Of a stretch of DNA of 11,559 nt, positions 5,117-11,559 are shown in pieces. A model generated the notes under the pieces. The model made no database searches. It saw only the letters and a list, made by a program, of their open reading frames with translations, and had not been told where the DNA came from. Position 1 is the stretch's first letter; every line of letters starts with the position of its first letter. The position numbers and the translations under genes are program-made. Origin of the DNA: Candidatus Saccharimonadota bacterium (GTDB lineage: Bacteria; Patescibacteriota; Saccharimonadia; Saccharimonadales; UBA4665); contig JAQGGU010000009.1 in the NCBI GenBank assembly GCA_028289265.1, positions 1 through 11,559 on the forward strand. The letters are read 5' to 3'.

Positions 5117-5829
5117 TATTCTAAAGTAGTGTCATTAGCCTTGCGGCTTGGCGTTGTCAGAGCCATGAGTGGCGCGAGGATAAGTCCGGCCACGAAGCCG
5201 CCAACGTGGGCTATGAAAGCAACGCTACCAGCGCTGCTTACTGCGTCGGCCCCAAGTGACGCTACGCTGCCGAAGAGCTGCATGACGAACCAATATCCAA
5301 TGAAAATTATGGCTGGCAACGTGAGTGGTATAAGTAAGATAATGAGAAAGAAGAATCCTTTGACTCGGCCGCGAGGATGAAGTACAAGGTAGCCGCCAAG
5401 TACTCCGGCAATTGCCCCGCTGGCACCGATGAGCGGGGTGCTTGAGCCTATGTTAAAGAGGGTATAGACGAGTGTCGCGATCAGTCCGCAGAGTAGATAG
5501 AATATGAGATACCTGACATGTCCCAATCTATCTTCGACGTTATCGCCAAAGGGCAGCAGGTATATCATATTGCCGATGATATGCAGAAGTCCGCCGTGCA
5601 AAAACATAGCAGTAAGCAAGCCAATTTCGAGAGGGGAACCGTCAGAGAAATCGGCAGGAATCGCCGCGTACTTCATGATGAACTCATTGAGACCGGTTTC
5701 GCCATAGGTAAAAAGTAAATATACTTCAAACGCAAAAACGGCTAAGTTAGCGGCGACTAGCAAGGCAGTGACATAGGGGAAGCGGGTTTTGCGGGTATCT
5801 TCGCGTGTACCGTAGGGGATGAAAAACAT
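5113..5829 (-). CDS. Rhomboid-family intramembrane serine protease
   Basis: This 238-residue protein has six or more hydrophobic segments. The rhomboid active site is complete: GASG (135-138) supplies nucleophile Ser137, and AHVGG (207-211) supplies His208 in a later membrane helix. The HGGLLHIIGNMIYL segment (78-91) supplies the His/Asn (Asn87) that stabilise the oxyanion. Rhomboids cleave single-pass membrane proteins within the bilayer, so natural substrates would be membrane-anchored surface proteins. The start at 5829 follows AAGGA by about 11 bases. The gene is convergent with the carboxypeptidase gene, sharing the palindromic TTAA at 5113-5116 so that both stop codons overlap, with no terminator. 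Its 5' end is divergent from the BrkB-family gene across 107 AT-rich bases. Confidence 0.95.
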   Translation of the reverse strand: MFFIPYGTREDTRKTRFPYVTALLVAANLAVFAFEVYLLFTYGETGLNEFIMKYAAIPADFSDGSPLEIGLLTAMFLHGGLLHIIGNMIYLLPFGDNVEDRLGHVRYLIFYLLCGLIATLVYTLFNIGSSTPLIGASGAIAGVLGGYLVLHPRGRVKGFFFLIILLIPLTLPAIIFIGYWFVMQLFGSVASLGADAVSSAGSVAFIAHVGGFVAGLILAPLMALTTPSRKANDTTLEY

Positions 5830-5936
5830 GGGCTGATATGTCCTTACTTACCAGTTAATTTTACGTGTTCTGACAATTACGACGTGTTAAATATTTCGTT
5901 AACTTATATAACAATATATGCCAATATACGGGAGAC

Positions 5937-6905
5937 ATGAAATATATCCGCAGCATAATGGTTGTCATTATTGGCTTGTTCCTGAAGGGCTCACGACCGC
6001 GTTCGACTGCTGTTGGTAGTGCCGCTGAATACAGTGGTGAGGCTGCAGACAGCCCGGCGGACCTTACGAAAAGAGGCTGGAAGGCAGCCTTGCTTCGCAC
6101 AAAGCAAGCATTAAAAGACAAAGATCTCAGTAGCCATGCTGCCGCATTGTCGTACTACGCAACGCTTACTTTTTTCCCTGCTGTGCTTGGACTGGCGACC
6201 GTGTATACCTCAATTGCCGGTGGACAGGCGCTGCTAAACCTACTGAGTGAGCTGGAACTCGTAGTCCCACCCGCCATACAGGATTTGCTCCAGACGCAGC
6301 TCGCTCCACTTGCAAATGCCAACCAAAAATCGCTAGGGCTTGCAACAGTGGTAAGTCTCGCGACAGTCTTGTGGACTACATCAGGCGGCTTACAGAATTT
6401 AGTCAAAGCATTGAACGTCGCATATGACGCCGAAGAAACGCGCAACTTCGTCAAACTCCGGCTCAGCAGTATCTTGCTGAGCGTCGTACTTCTTATTTTC
6501 GCTGCGATAATCCTGGTACTCCTCGTGCTCCAAGGGGATGCTTTGTATGCGTGGGGTGTACCAACAATGGTTGCCAATCTGTTCCCGATACTCCGGTGGC
6601 CGCTACTCGTTATCGTCATTTCTTTGGTGCTGGCCATTGTGTACCGCTATGCGCCTAATCGTGTTGACCCAAAATGGTCATTTGTCAGCTGGGGCTCTAC
6701 TGCCGCTACTATTATTTGGTTGATTGGTACGGCGTTATTCTTTTTCTATGCTCAAAATTTCGGTAATTTCAATAAATCCTACGGTACCTTTGCCGGCATC
6801 ATCGTACTAATGATTTGGTTTAACCTATCTTCGTTGATCGTACTGGTAGGGGCTCAGGTAAATAAAAAGCTCGAAGAAGTAACCGACGCTGATACGACGG
6901 CCTAA
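5937..6905 (+). CDS. YihY/BrkB-family inner-membrane protein
   Basis: This 322-residue membrane protein has the YihY/BrkB domain from about residue 48 onward. The opening signature is AALSYYATLTFFPAV (69-83). The closing one is SYGTFAGIIVLMIWF followed by the SLIVLVGAQVN segment (about 281-309), the typical last two helices. About six hydrophobic helices are visible (near 74-95, 136-160, 177-199, 215-237, 249-271, 283-306). The family was once called ribonuclease BN, but that assignment was wrong; its transport or envelope role is unsettled. Residues 1-47 carry a short hydrophobic stretch (7-17) and a small-residue linker not typical of the family. A GGGAG lies only two bases before the ATG, which is close. 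It converges with the glucosidase-like gene across a 23-base gap without an obvious terminator. Confidence 0.92.
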   Translation: MKYIRSIMVVIIGLFLKGSRPRSTAVGSAAEYSGEAADSPADLTKRGWKAALLRTKQALKDKDLSSHAAALSYYATLTFFPAVLGLATVYTSIAGGQALLNLLSELELVVPPAIQDLLQTQLAPLANANQKSLGLATVVSLATVLWTTSGGLQNLVKALNVAYDAEETRNFVKLRLSSILLSVVLLIFAAIILVLLVLQGDALYAWGVPTMVANLFPILRWPLLVIVISLVLAIVYRYAPNRVDPKWSFVSWGSTAATIIWLIGTALFFFYAQNFGNFNKSYGTFAGIIVLMIWFNLSSLIVLVGAQVNKKLEEVTDADTTA

Positions 6906-6928
6906 TGGTTCTTATGGAGCCGTGGTTA

Positions 6929-8035
6929 CTAGAGCCAGGCGGTTTGGCGAAGAGAGGGTTCGTCGGAGAAGTATATGCCGGCTGCTACCGACCATAGTTG
7001 GTGGGTGTTTCCACGGGGTTTTATGTGCGGTATGACAGATAAAAGCTCATGTCCGGTATCGATGTGTTCGGCGCATTCTTTGGTAATCTGCGCCAAATCG
7101 CGTAGGCCAAATTTACGCGTTCCGTAGTGTATGAGTGCCTGCTCAAAAATCCAGACTACATAACCGTGGTACGTATCCTTCATGCGGTCACTGATCTCCT
7201 GAGGGGTACAGGCAATGCCGGCGGGTGTGACCAGGTGTAGGGCCCGTGCCGCTATGGCATCGAGCGGCAGAAGTGAGGCATAGGCTTCTGGAATATAGGC
7301 GAGGGCATGGAGTTCATCAGATGATGGTTGCCGTAAAGGCCCTTCCGCATCTTGCTCAATACAAAAAAACTTTTCGGTAATGAATTCATTTATGCCGGCT
7401 ATAAACATGCGGTCTGCTTTAATCAGTAAATCATGACGGCCCAGCAACCGTGCGGCGGCTAGGATGCCGCGCGCGGCCTGAAATTGTGCCAAGGCGTACG
7501 TAACGGGATATACTGGCTCTTCTTTGCCGCTTGCGCTCGGAACAATCGAATCTTTCCAATACGTCGTATGTAAGGAAAAGTGTGCCGCGCCTTTTGGAGG
7601 AAATTCCCAAAATATATCCTTTAGAGTATGCTCATTGAGATATTCCAACGCGCTATTGATGCTGGCTTTATGTGTGGCTAAAAACTCATGTGAGTCGTGT
7701 CCACTCAGATGCCGTAGTATTTCCAGGCCGATCAAATACAGAGCGGTAGTGTCGCAGGCGTTATAGGTACTGAAGTATGGGCTGTGTACTATGACGCCCG
7801 GGTATTCATGATGGATTTTGCCTGGTTCCTCTCCGGTAATCGGGTCGTTTTTTGCGCCCTGATGCAAGGCACTCATCCGTAGTTGGCTGTCGAGCAGATG
7901 ATGGTCTGCCGCAATAATACCGGCAATAAGAGTGTCGCGGCTGAAATTTCGCGGGTAACCTGGCAGGCCTGCGAAATAACAAGTCACACCGTCGATTATC
8001 GTCAGATAGCTCTCGAAAAGCCTATGCGCATCCAT
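6929..8035 (-). CDS. Amylo-alpha-1,6-glucosidase-like glycoside hydrolase (debranching-type, (alpha/alpha)6 barrel)
   Basis: The 368-residue protein shows several landmarks of the glycogen-debranching glucosidase domain (GDE_C / GH133-like). They are YPRNFSRDTLIAG (27-39, compare FGRDTLIA), and HQGAKNDPITGEEPGKIHHE (58-77, compare the QGTKVDP...EQPGKILHE segment). Others are STYNACDTTALYL (89-101, compare TVDATPLFL), YWKDS (159-163), YHGYVVW (289-295) and QLWSVAA (346-352). Carboxylates in these motifs, such as Asp95 and Asp162, are candidates for catalysis, but I cannot assign them. The family removes alpha-1,6-linked glucose from glycogen or limit dextrins. This protein lacks the N-terminal domain of full-length debranching enzymes and has no signal peptide, so it is a minimal cytoplasmic form. 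Start ATG at 8035; a GAGGG (8053-8049) lies rather far upstream. Confidence 0.82.
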   Translation of the reverse strand: MDAHRLFESYLTIIDGVTCYFAGLPGYPRNFSRDTLIAGIIAADHHLLDSQLRMSALHQGAKNDPITGEEPGKIHHEYPGVIVHSPYFSTYNACDTTALYLIGLEILRHLSGHDSHEFLATHKASINSALEYLNEHTLKDIFWEFPPKGAAHFSLHTTYWKDSIVPSASGKEEPVYPVTYALAQFQAARGILAAARLLGRHDLLIKADRMFIAGINEFITEKFFCIEQDAEGPLRQPSSDELHALAYIPEAYASLLPLDAIAARALHLVTPAGIACTPQEISDRMKDTYHGYVVWIFEQALIHYGTRKFGLRDLAQITKECAEHIDTGHELLSVIPHIKPRGNTHQLWSVAAGIYFSDEPSLRQTAWL

Positions 8036-8126
8036 GGCCGTAGTCTACTTCCCTCAATTGGTGTCCACAATGACATATGCGACATTCTTTTAATGTAGCA
8101 ATGGCGATAGTAGGCTCTCTTAATTG

Positions 8127-8160
8127 AAAATAAGATGGATTAATTCTATCTTATTTTTTT
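8127..8160 (+). other. AT-rich 13-pair hairpin followed by T-run
   Basis: AAAATAAGATGGA (8127-8139) and TCTATCTTATTTT (8145-8157) pair over 13 positions with one G-T on the plus strand, around a TTAAT loop, then more T to 8160. It looks like a weak plus-strand terminator, but no plus-strand gene lies immediately to its left. On the minus strand it sits about 90 bases upstream of the glucosidase start and could be an operator. Confidence 0.4.
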
Positions 8161-8186
8161 CATTATCGCAGGAAGGAGCAGCCAGA

Positions 8187-8209
8187 GGGGCGAATTTATT
8201 TCGCGACCC
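8187..8209 (-). other. Imperfect hairpin downstream of the CHAP gene
   Basis: GCGAA (8190-8194) pairs with TTCGC (8200-8204). An outer GGG (8187-8189) pairs with CCC (8207-8209) across a two-base bulge. It follows the CHAP terminator in the minus-strand direction and may help stop read-through into the glucosidase gene. Confidence 0.3.
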
Positions 8210-8215
8210 TGCGCG

Positions 8216-8243
8216 ATGAGGGAACCTATCCCGGTTCCCTCAT
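8216..8243 (-). terminator. Hairpin at the 3' end of the CHAP gene
   Basis: ATGAGGGAACC (8216-8226) and GGTTCCCTCAT (8233-8243) form a perfect 11-pair stem with a six-base loop, four bases after the CHAP stop codon. No T-run follows on the minus strand, so it may act as a 3' stabilising hairpin or a non-canonical terminator. Confidence 0.55.
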
Positions 8244-8247
8244 TACC

Positions 8248-9414
8248 CTAGAAGTGGATGAAGACTAAGCCTGAAGGAGAGATGCGAGCCTCGCTGTAGC
8301 GCCCATCCCAGTTGGCGTTGTACTGGCTAATATTGATACTGCCATCACTGTTCACGGAATCAACGTACATAACATGTCCATAGGTTCCGGCATTACGGAC
8401 GGCCACATCCCCGGCGCGTGGGCTGCTGTCAGCCGGTATGCCGGCAGCACGGGCATTCTCATCCCACTGGTTGGCGTTACCGCGTCCACCCCAGTTCGGC
8501 ATATGCCTACCCGACGCTGATACTTTCCAGGCGGTGTAGGAGACGCATTGGCGCTGGTACATGCCCCAAGGGTCGGGGAGGTCGTTCGGCCATGGAGCAT
8601 TGGCCCATGGGTAACTGGAACCGTCGACACCAAGGATGTTGGTTGCCAGTTGGGTATAGCTACCGCCGGATACTGCCGATTGCTGTAAGAAGCGCGCGTT
8701 TTCCGCGGCTTGGTTTCTTTGAAGATCAGTAATCTGGGAATTATTGTTTGCAATGGCCGAAGCGTACTTGTCCTGCTCGGCTTTGTTCATGGCTAGTAAG
8801 CGATCGACTTCCTGTTTTTCGCCACTCATCTGTGTCTGCATTTTCTTGTTATCGACAAGAAGCTGATCTGTCTGCTTCTTCTCTTTACGCTGCTGGCCCT
8901 CCAGCTGCGCGATCTTGTCCATGCCTTGTTTGACCTTGGTCTGCGCGGCTATTGTGTACTGCTCTTTTTCGACATAATCACTTAGATTTTTACTGGATGC
9001 CATCTTTTCGATCATAGACATATCGCTCTCGATATAGAGCTGGCGAATGCTTACTTTGAGTATCTCGCGCTCACCGGCAATTTGCGCTGAAAGTGCCGCG
9101 ATGCTTGCAGTGAGGTCGGTGCGCTTTTGTTCATTGACCCCGATCAGTTCATCGAGCGCTGCTATGGTTGTCCGAAGATTAGTTATTTGTGCCTCAAGAG
9201 GCAGTGCCGCAGTCTGCAAATCACGCCGGGTACTTTCGTTGCTGGCATTTTGATTCTGTAGCTTTTGGATTTCTGCGTTGTAGTCTACTGCTGACACCGT
9301 TTGCGTGGCGCCTGTGGCCACGATAACAAGCGCGGCCGCTAGCGGTAGCGCGCGCAATTTTTTGTGATTGTTTTTTGATTTTATGCTTTCTAAGAACGTA
9401 GAAAGTATACCCAT
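8248..9414 (-). CDS. Secreted coiled-coil CHAP-domain peptidoglycan hydrolase (PcsB-like)
   Basis: The 388-residue protein starts with a basic N-region and a hydrophobic stretch (about 23-34), ending in TQTVSA-VDYN near residues 38-46, an apparent signal peptide with likely cleavage after Ala42. Residues about 45-245 are Gln/Glu/Lys/Leu-rich coiled coil. A C-terminal CHAP domain (about 265-388) follows, with the catalytic Cys290 in QRQCVSYTAW and His347 in YGHVMYVD. The third polar residue is probably in ISQYNANW (362-369). CHAP enzymes are amidases or endopeptidases that cut peptidoglycan. Coiled coil plus CHAP is the PcsB arrangement, in which the coiled coil keeps the enzyme inactive until FtsEX releases it. 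No FtsEX genes are in the window. AAGGGG lies four bases before the ATG. A seven-pair inverted repeat (9386-9405) lies just inside the coding start. The gene is divergent from the S8 protease gene. Confidence 0.93.
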   Translation of the reverse strand: MGILSTFLESIKSKNNHKKLRALPLAAALVIVATGATQTVSAVDYNAEIQKLQNQNASNESTRRDLQTAALPLEAQITNLRTTIAALDELIGVNEQKRTDLTASIAALSAQIAGEREILKVSIRQLYIESDMSMIEKMASSKNLSDYVEKEQYTIAAQTKVKQGMDKIAQLEGQQRKEKKQTDQLLVDNKKMQTQMSGEKQEVDRLLAMNKAEQDKYASAIANNNSQITDLQRNQAAENARFLQQSAVSGGSYTQLATNILGVDGSSYPWANAPWPNDLPDPWGMYQRQCVSYTAWKVSASGRHMPNWGGRGNANQWDENARAAGIPADSSPRAGDVAVRNAGTYGHVMYVDSVNSDGSINISQYNANWDGRYSEARISPSGLVFIHF

Positions 9415-9629
9415 GACCCCCCTTATATTAAGGTTATTCTATTTGAAGAAATTGTTTATTGTTCGGTATAAGTTGCTGTAGCAAAGTGGAATATTTAACA
9501 GAAGACAGCTTTTCCATCATAACAATACAACTACCATGACACAAGCTTTTTTAGAAGTCAAAACGCTTATGCTACATTGTATTTAAGCAGTTTAATTAAG
9601 TTGCTTTACTTTCGACTTTTATGCATAAG

Positions 9630-9638
9630 TGGTATAAT
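9630..9638 (+). promoter_or_regulatory. Extended -10 promoter of the S8 protease gene
   Basis: TGGTATAAT is a perfect TATAAT (9633-9638) with a TGn extension. Transcription should begin near 9645, leaving a leader of about 22 bases before the ATG at 9667. An in-frame ATG at 9640 would lie upstream of the transcript start, so this element decides the start codon. No good -35 is seen. Confidence 0.75.
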
Positions 9639-9666
9639 TATGTGCGAGATATTGAGACAAAAAAAC

Positions 9667-11460
9667 ATGAAACGTACACTAGTTGCTATAAGCCTAAGTA
9701 TCGTCGTGGTGGGTGCCGGGTTAGCTATCTGGAAGCCTAGCCATGTCGCGCCTCCAGCCAGTCCCAAAGCGAGTCATACGCATGCGTCGGCCGAGAGGTC
9801 TTCTTCGGATTCTTCCAAGGAGCGTGTAGTACGCACTCAATCCAGTGCTCCTACCGCATCAAATACGCAATCTTCCGCAGAGCCAATTTCGGGGCCAGTG
9901 CGCGAGGCTAAAAAGCTTGCCAGTATGGTGACTATTGGCGACAAACAATACCCGCGGCGTACCTATCAGCCACTAGCTATGCCCAATGACCCTATGGCGT
10001 CTCAGTGGTGGGTAAGTAACACGCGTCTCGACCAGGCATGGGATATACCTAGTGGCGGCGCTCAGACCGTACTAGCGGTTATCGACAGCGGGTTCGCGCT
10101 TAACCACGAGGAATTTGCCGGGCGCTGGTATGGCAATGCCGGTGAAAGCGGTTCGACAACTCTGGAATCCCCGTCGATGCTTAACTGTGCCGCTCGTAGC
10201 CTGCCACTTGGCGCCAATTGTAACCTCATAGATGATGACAACGACGGTACGGTTGATAACGAGACTGGAGCTGCCGTATACCAAAACCCGTCTCGGCTTA
10301 ATTGTACCGACCAGGGACGGCCGCTGGATAAGTCGTGCAACCGCAGGGACGACGAAAGTAATGGGTATGTCGATGATACGCGTGGATGGGATTTTATCAA
10401 TTACGACAATTCCGTGCAGGCCGGCGAACTCAATCCTGCGGGCGAAGGTACGACGCATGGCACAAGGGTGGCGGGTATTGCAGCGGCATCAGGAAATAAT
10501 GGCAAGGGCATGGCAGGGGTGGACTGGAATACTAAGATTCTTCCTATCCAGGCTCTTGATGATGATTCGTACGGCGATACGCTTAGCGTAGGGCGGTCTA
10601 TCTATTACGCGATTGCGCAGAAGGCAGACGTTATAAGCCTAAGCTTGGGCAGCGACCTGCCAGATGCTTATGTCCGTGAGGCAGTGCAAGCAGCCTTGGC
10701 GGCTGGCATTGTCGTAGTCGCGGCGAGCGGCAATGACGGCTGCGACTGCATGGTATACCCCGCGAATTATCCTGAGGTCGTCGCCGTGGGCGCCTTAAAC
10801 CCCAGTAGTCAGGTAGCGTCTTTTAGCTCGTATGGGAGTAACTTGGATATTTTGGCTCCGGGGGTGAATATGGTCTCTGCGAACTGGCAGGCAGATAACT
10901 CCACCAGCGCTTACGTTAGCGGCATTAACGGTACGTCATTTGCCACTCCTATGATTGGAGGCATGCTAACGCGCCTGAAGAGTCAGCGGCCTACCGCTAC
11001 GCCGGCGCAGCTCATAGCGGCGCTCGCGGAAAATGTAAATCGCCTCGGTCTAAGCGCTAGCGTGAATGCCGATCCTCATTACGGGTTTGGTGCGCTCGAT
11101 ACTCTCAAGCCGCTAAACCGTATGATAGCTCCTAAGACTAGCCAGTGGACCTATGCTTTCACGCCGGTCAGTAAAGGCAACCGACTTGATCCGGCGCACC
11201 CCGCTGAGCCTGGGAGTACCGCGCTGGTGTATGCATGCCAAGACGGTGTCATCGGCACGACCCCTATATATGAACTGATCAAGGGTGATTCGCATTTCTT
11301 TAGCCTGAGCAACGTCGAGATACAACGGGCAATAGAGCAGGGTTATAGGGCGGTATTTGTGATGTACGCTTGTCTTGGCCAGCCGCATGACACTGGTTCG
11401 GTTGTACGCAGCCTCAACATTTTTCACGAGTTCCGTAATACATATCCAAAAACACCCTAG
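9667..11460 (+). CDS. Exported subtilisin-family (S8) serine protease with duplicated Cys/Asp insertion
   Basis: The product from the ATG at 9667 has 597 residues. A signal peptide or membrane anchor (about 1-22) is followed by a Ser/Thr/Pro/Ala-rich linker (about 25-80) and the S8 domain (about 108-480). The triad is complete: Asp140 in AVIDSG, His264 in TTHGTRVAG, and Ser424 in NGTSFATP, with oxyanion Asn356 in ASGND. Between Asp140 and His264 the usual DDDxNGYVDDxxGWDF segment is present twice (about 170-201 and 209-240), each copy with two cysteines. The C-terminal 110 residues form a separate domain containing SHFFSLSNVEIQRAIEQGY, reminiscent of the short HFYT...E...GY repeats of DUF5648-type domains; this resemblance is tentative. 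There is no obvious sorting signal. It would digest proteins outside the membrane. A weak ribosome binding site (GAGA) precedes the start. Confidence 0.93.
   Translation: MKRTLVAISLSIVVVGAGLAIWKPSHVAPPASPKASHTHASAERSSSDSSKERVVRTQSSAPTASNTQSSAEPISGPVREAKKLASMVTIGDKQYPRRTYQPLAMPNDPMASQWWVSNTRLDQAWDIPSGGAQTVLAVIDSGFALNHEEFAGRWYGNAGESGSTTLESPSMLNCAARSLPLGANCNLIDDDNDGTVDNETGAAVYQNPSRLNCTDQGRPLDKSCNRRDDESNGYVDDTRGWDFINYDNSVQAGELNPAGEGTTHGTRVAGIAAASGNNGKGMAGVDWNTKILPIQALDDDSYGDTLSVGRSIYYAIAQKADVISLSLGSDLPDAYVREAVQAALAAGIVVVAASGNDGCDCMVYPANYPEVVAVGALNPSSQVASFSSYGSNLDILAPGVNMVSANWQADNSTSAYVSGINGTSFATPMIGGMLTRLKSQRPTATPAQLIAALAENVNRLGLSASVNADPHYGFGALDTLKPLNRMIAPKTSQWTYAFTPVSKGNRLDPAHPAEPGSTALVYACQDGVIGTTPIYELIKGDSHFFSLSNVEIQRAIEQGYRAVFVMYACLGQPHDTGSVVRSLNIFHEFRNTYPKTP
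10171..10386 (+). repeat. Tandem 33-residue duplication inside the S8 protease
   Basis: Codons at 10171-10269 and 10288-10386 encode two copies, offset by exactly 39 residues, with the shared pattern PSxLNC-PL-CN-DD-G-VD-G. About 15 of 33 residues are identical. The first copy includes the acidic run DDDNDG, the second DDESNGYVDD. The second matches the position of the ordinary subtilase segment before GWDF, so the first looks like the added copy. Confidence 0.75.
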
Positions 11461-11497
11461 TAGTCCTGATGAATATATAGGCTGGCCCTTACTCCGG

Positions 11498-11506
11498 TGG
11501 TATACT
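11498..11506 (+). promoter_or_regulatory. Extended -10 promoter near the right edge
   Basis: TGGTATACT has the TGn extension and TATACT (five of six), almost the same as the TGGTATAAT before the S8 gene. It lies 35 bases before an ATG at 11542, suggesting a new transcript starting near 11513. Confidence 0.45.
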
Positions 11507-11541
11507 TTAGCTTAAGCGCAATAACACTAAAGATTGGGTAC

Positions 11542-11559
11542 ATGGGTGCGATTTCTATT
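11542..11559 (+). CDS. Possible start of a further gene (partial, 6 codons)
   Basis: An ATG at 11542 opens a frame reading MGAISI to the window edge. It follows a plausible promoter at 11498-11506 but has only a weak GGG-containing ribosome binding site. Nothing can be said about function. Confidence 0.25.

Noticed and set aside
6155..6637. 160-codon minus-strand frame opposite the BrkB gene
   Set aside because: Ser/Thr/Ala-rich antisense shadow of a well-supported membrane protein gene.
9577..9666. Upstream TTG (9577) or ATG (9640) starts for the S8 protease
   Set aside because: The perfect TATAAT at 9633-9638 places the transcript start after both codons; the ATG at 9667 begins a normal signal peptide.
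1..11559. CRISPR array, insertion sequence, prophage or toxin-antitoxin module
   Set aside because: No spaced direct repeats, transposase, terminal inverted repeats, integrase or phage-like genes are visible. The one small-gene candidate stands alone behind its own terminator.

Overview
The window looks like a compact bacterial chromosome segment, most likely from a Patescibacteria/CPR organism of the Candidatus Saccharibacteria (TM7) type. This is inferred from the gene set (a small RRM-plus-glycine-tail RNA-binding protein, a PcsB-like coiled-coil CHAP hydrolase, a DUF1704/QEGLA-type metallocarboxypeptidase, a stand-alone debranching-type glucosidase, very short intergenic gaps). No marker gene fixes the taxonomy. 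There are no insertion sequences, CRISPR arrays, phage genes or rRNA. All long frames read through with the standard bacterial code. The eleven complete genes end in TAA (8) or TAG (3), never TGA.

Layout. At the left edge is the 5' half of a tRNA-Arg(UCG) gene on the minus strand. It is divergent from a gene for a 110-residue, strongly acidic, probably disordered protein, whose stop codon directly abuts the stop of a minus-strand Crp/Fnr-family regulator. Upstream of the regulator lie a cluster of GCTATAA boxes, an intrinsic terminator and a previously unlisted 49-codon minus-strand gene. Next comes an RNA module: an RRM/RGG protein with a structured leader, then two facing terminators, then a convergent DEAD-box RNA helicase. 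A 305-base divergent gap leads to a MATCAP-like metallocarboxypeptidase, which overlaps tail to tail with a rhomboid protease. A YihY/BrkB membrane protein and an amylo-alpha-1,6-glucosidase-like enzyme are also convergent. The right third holds a secreted CHAP hydrolase on the minus strand and, divergent from it, an exported subtilisin-family protease with a duplicated Cys/Asp insertion. A possible start of another gene lies at the right edge.

How it may work together. The RRM protein and the helicase form a plausible RNA-remodelling (cold-shock-like) pair, and their upstream regions share two short motifs. The rhomboid protease, CHAP hydrolase, subtilisin-like protease and BrkB protein act at or beyond the cell envelope. 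With the carboxypeptidase they would suit remodelling of the cell's own wall or, in an epibiont, contact with a host; that second role is inference. The most noteworthy items are the hidden small gene, the GCTATAA box array, the structured RRM leader, the duplicated insertion in the S8 protease, and the HExxxH carboxypeptidase.
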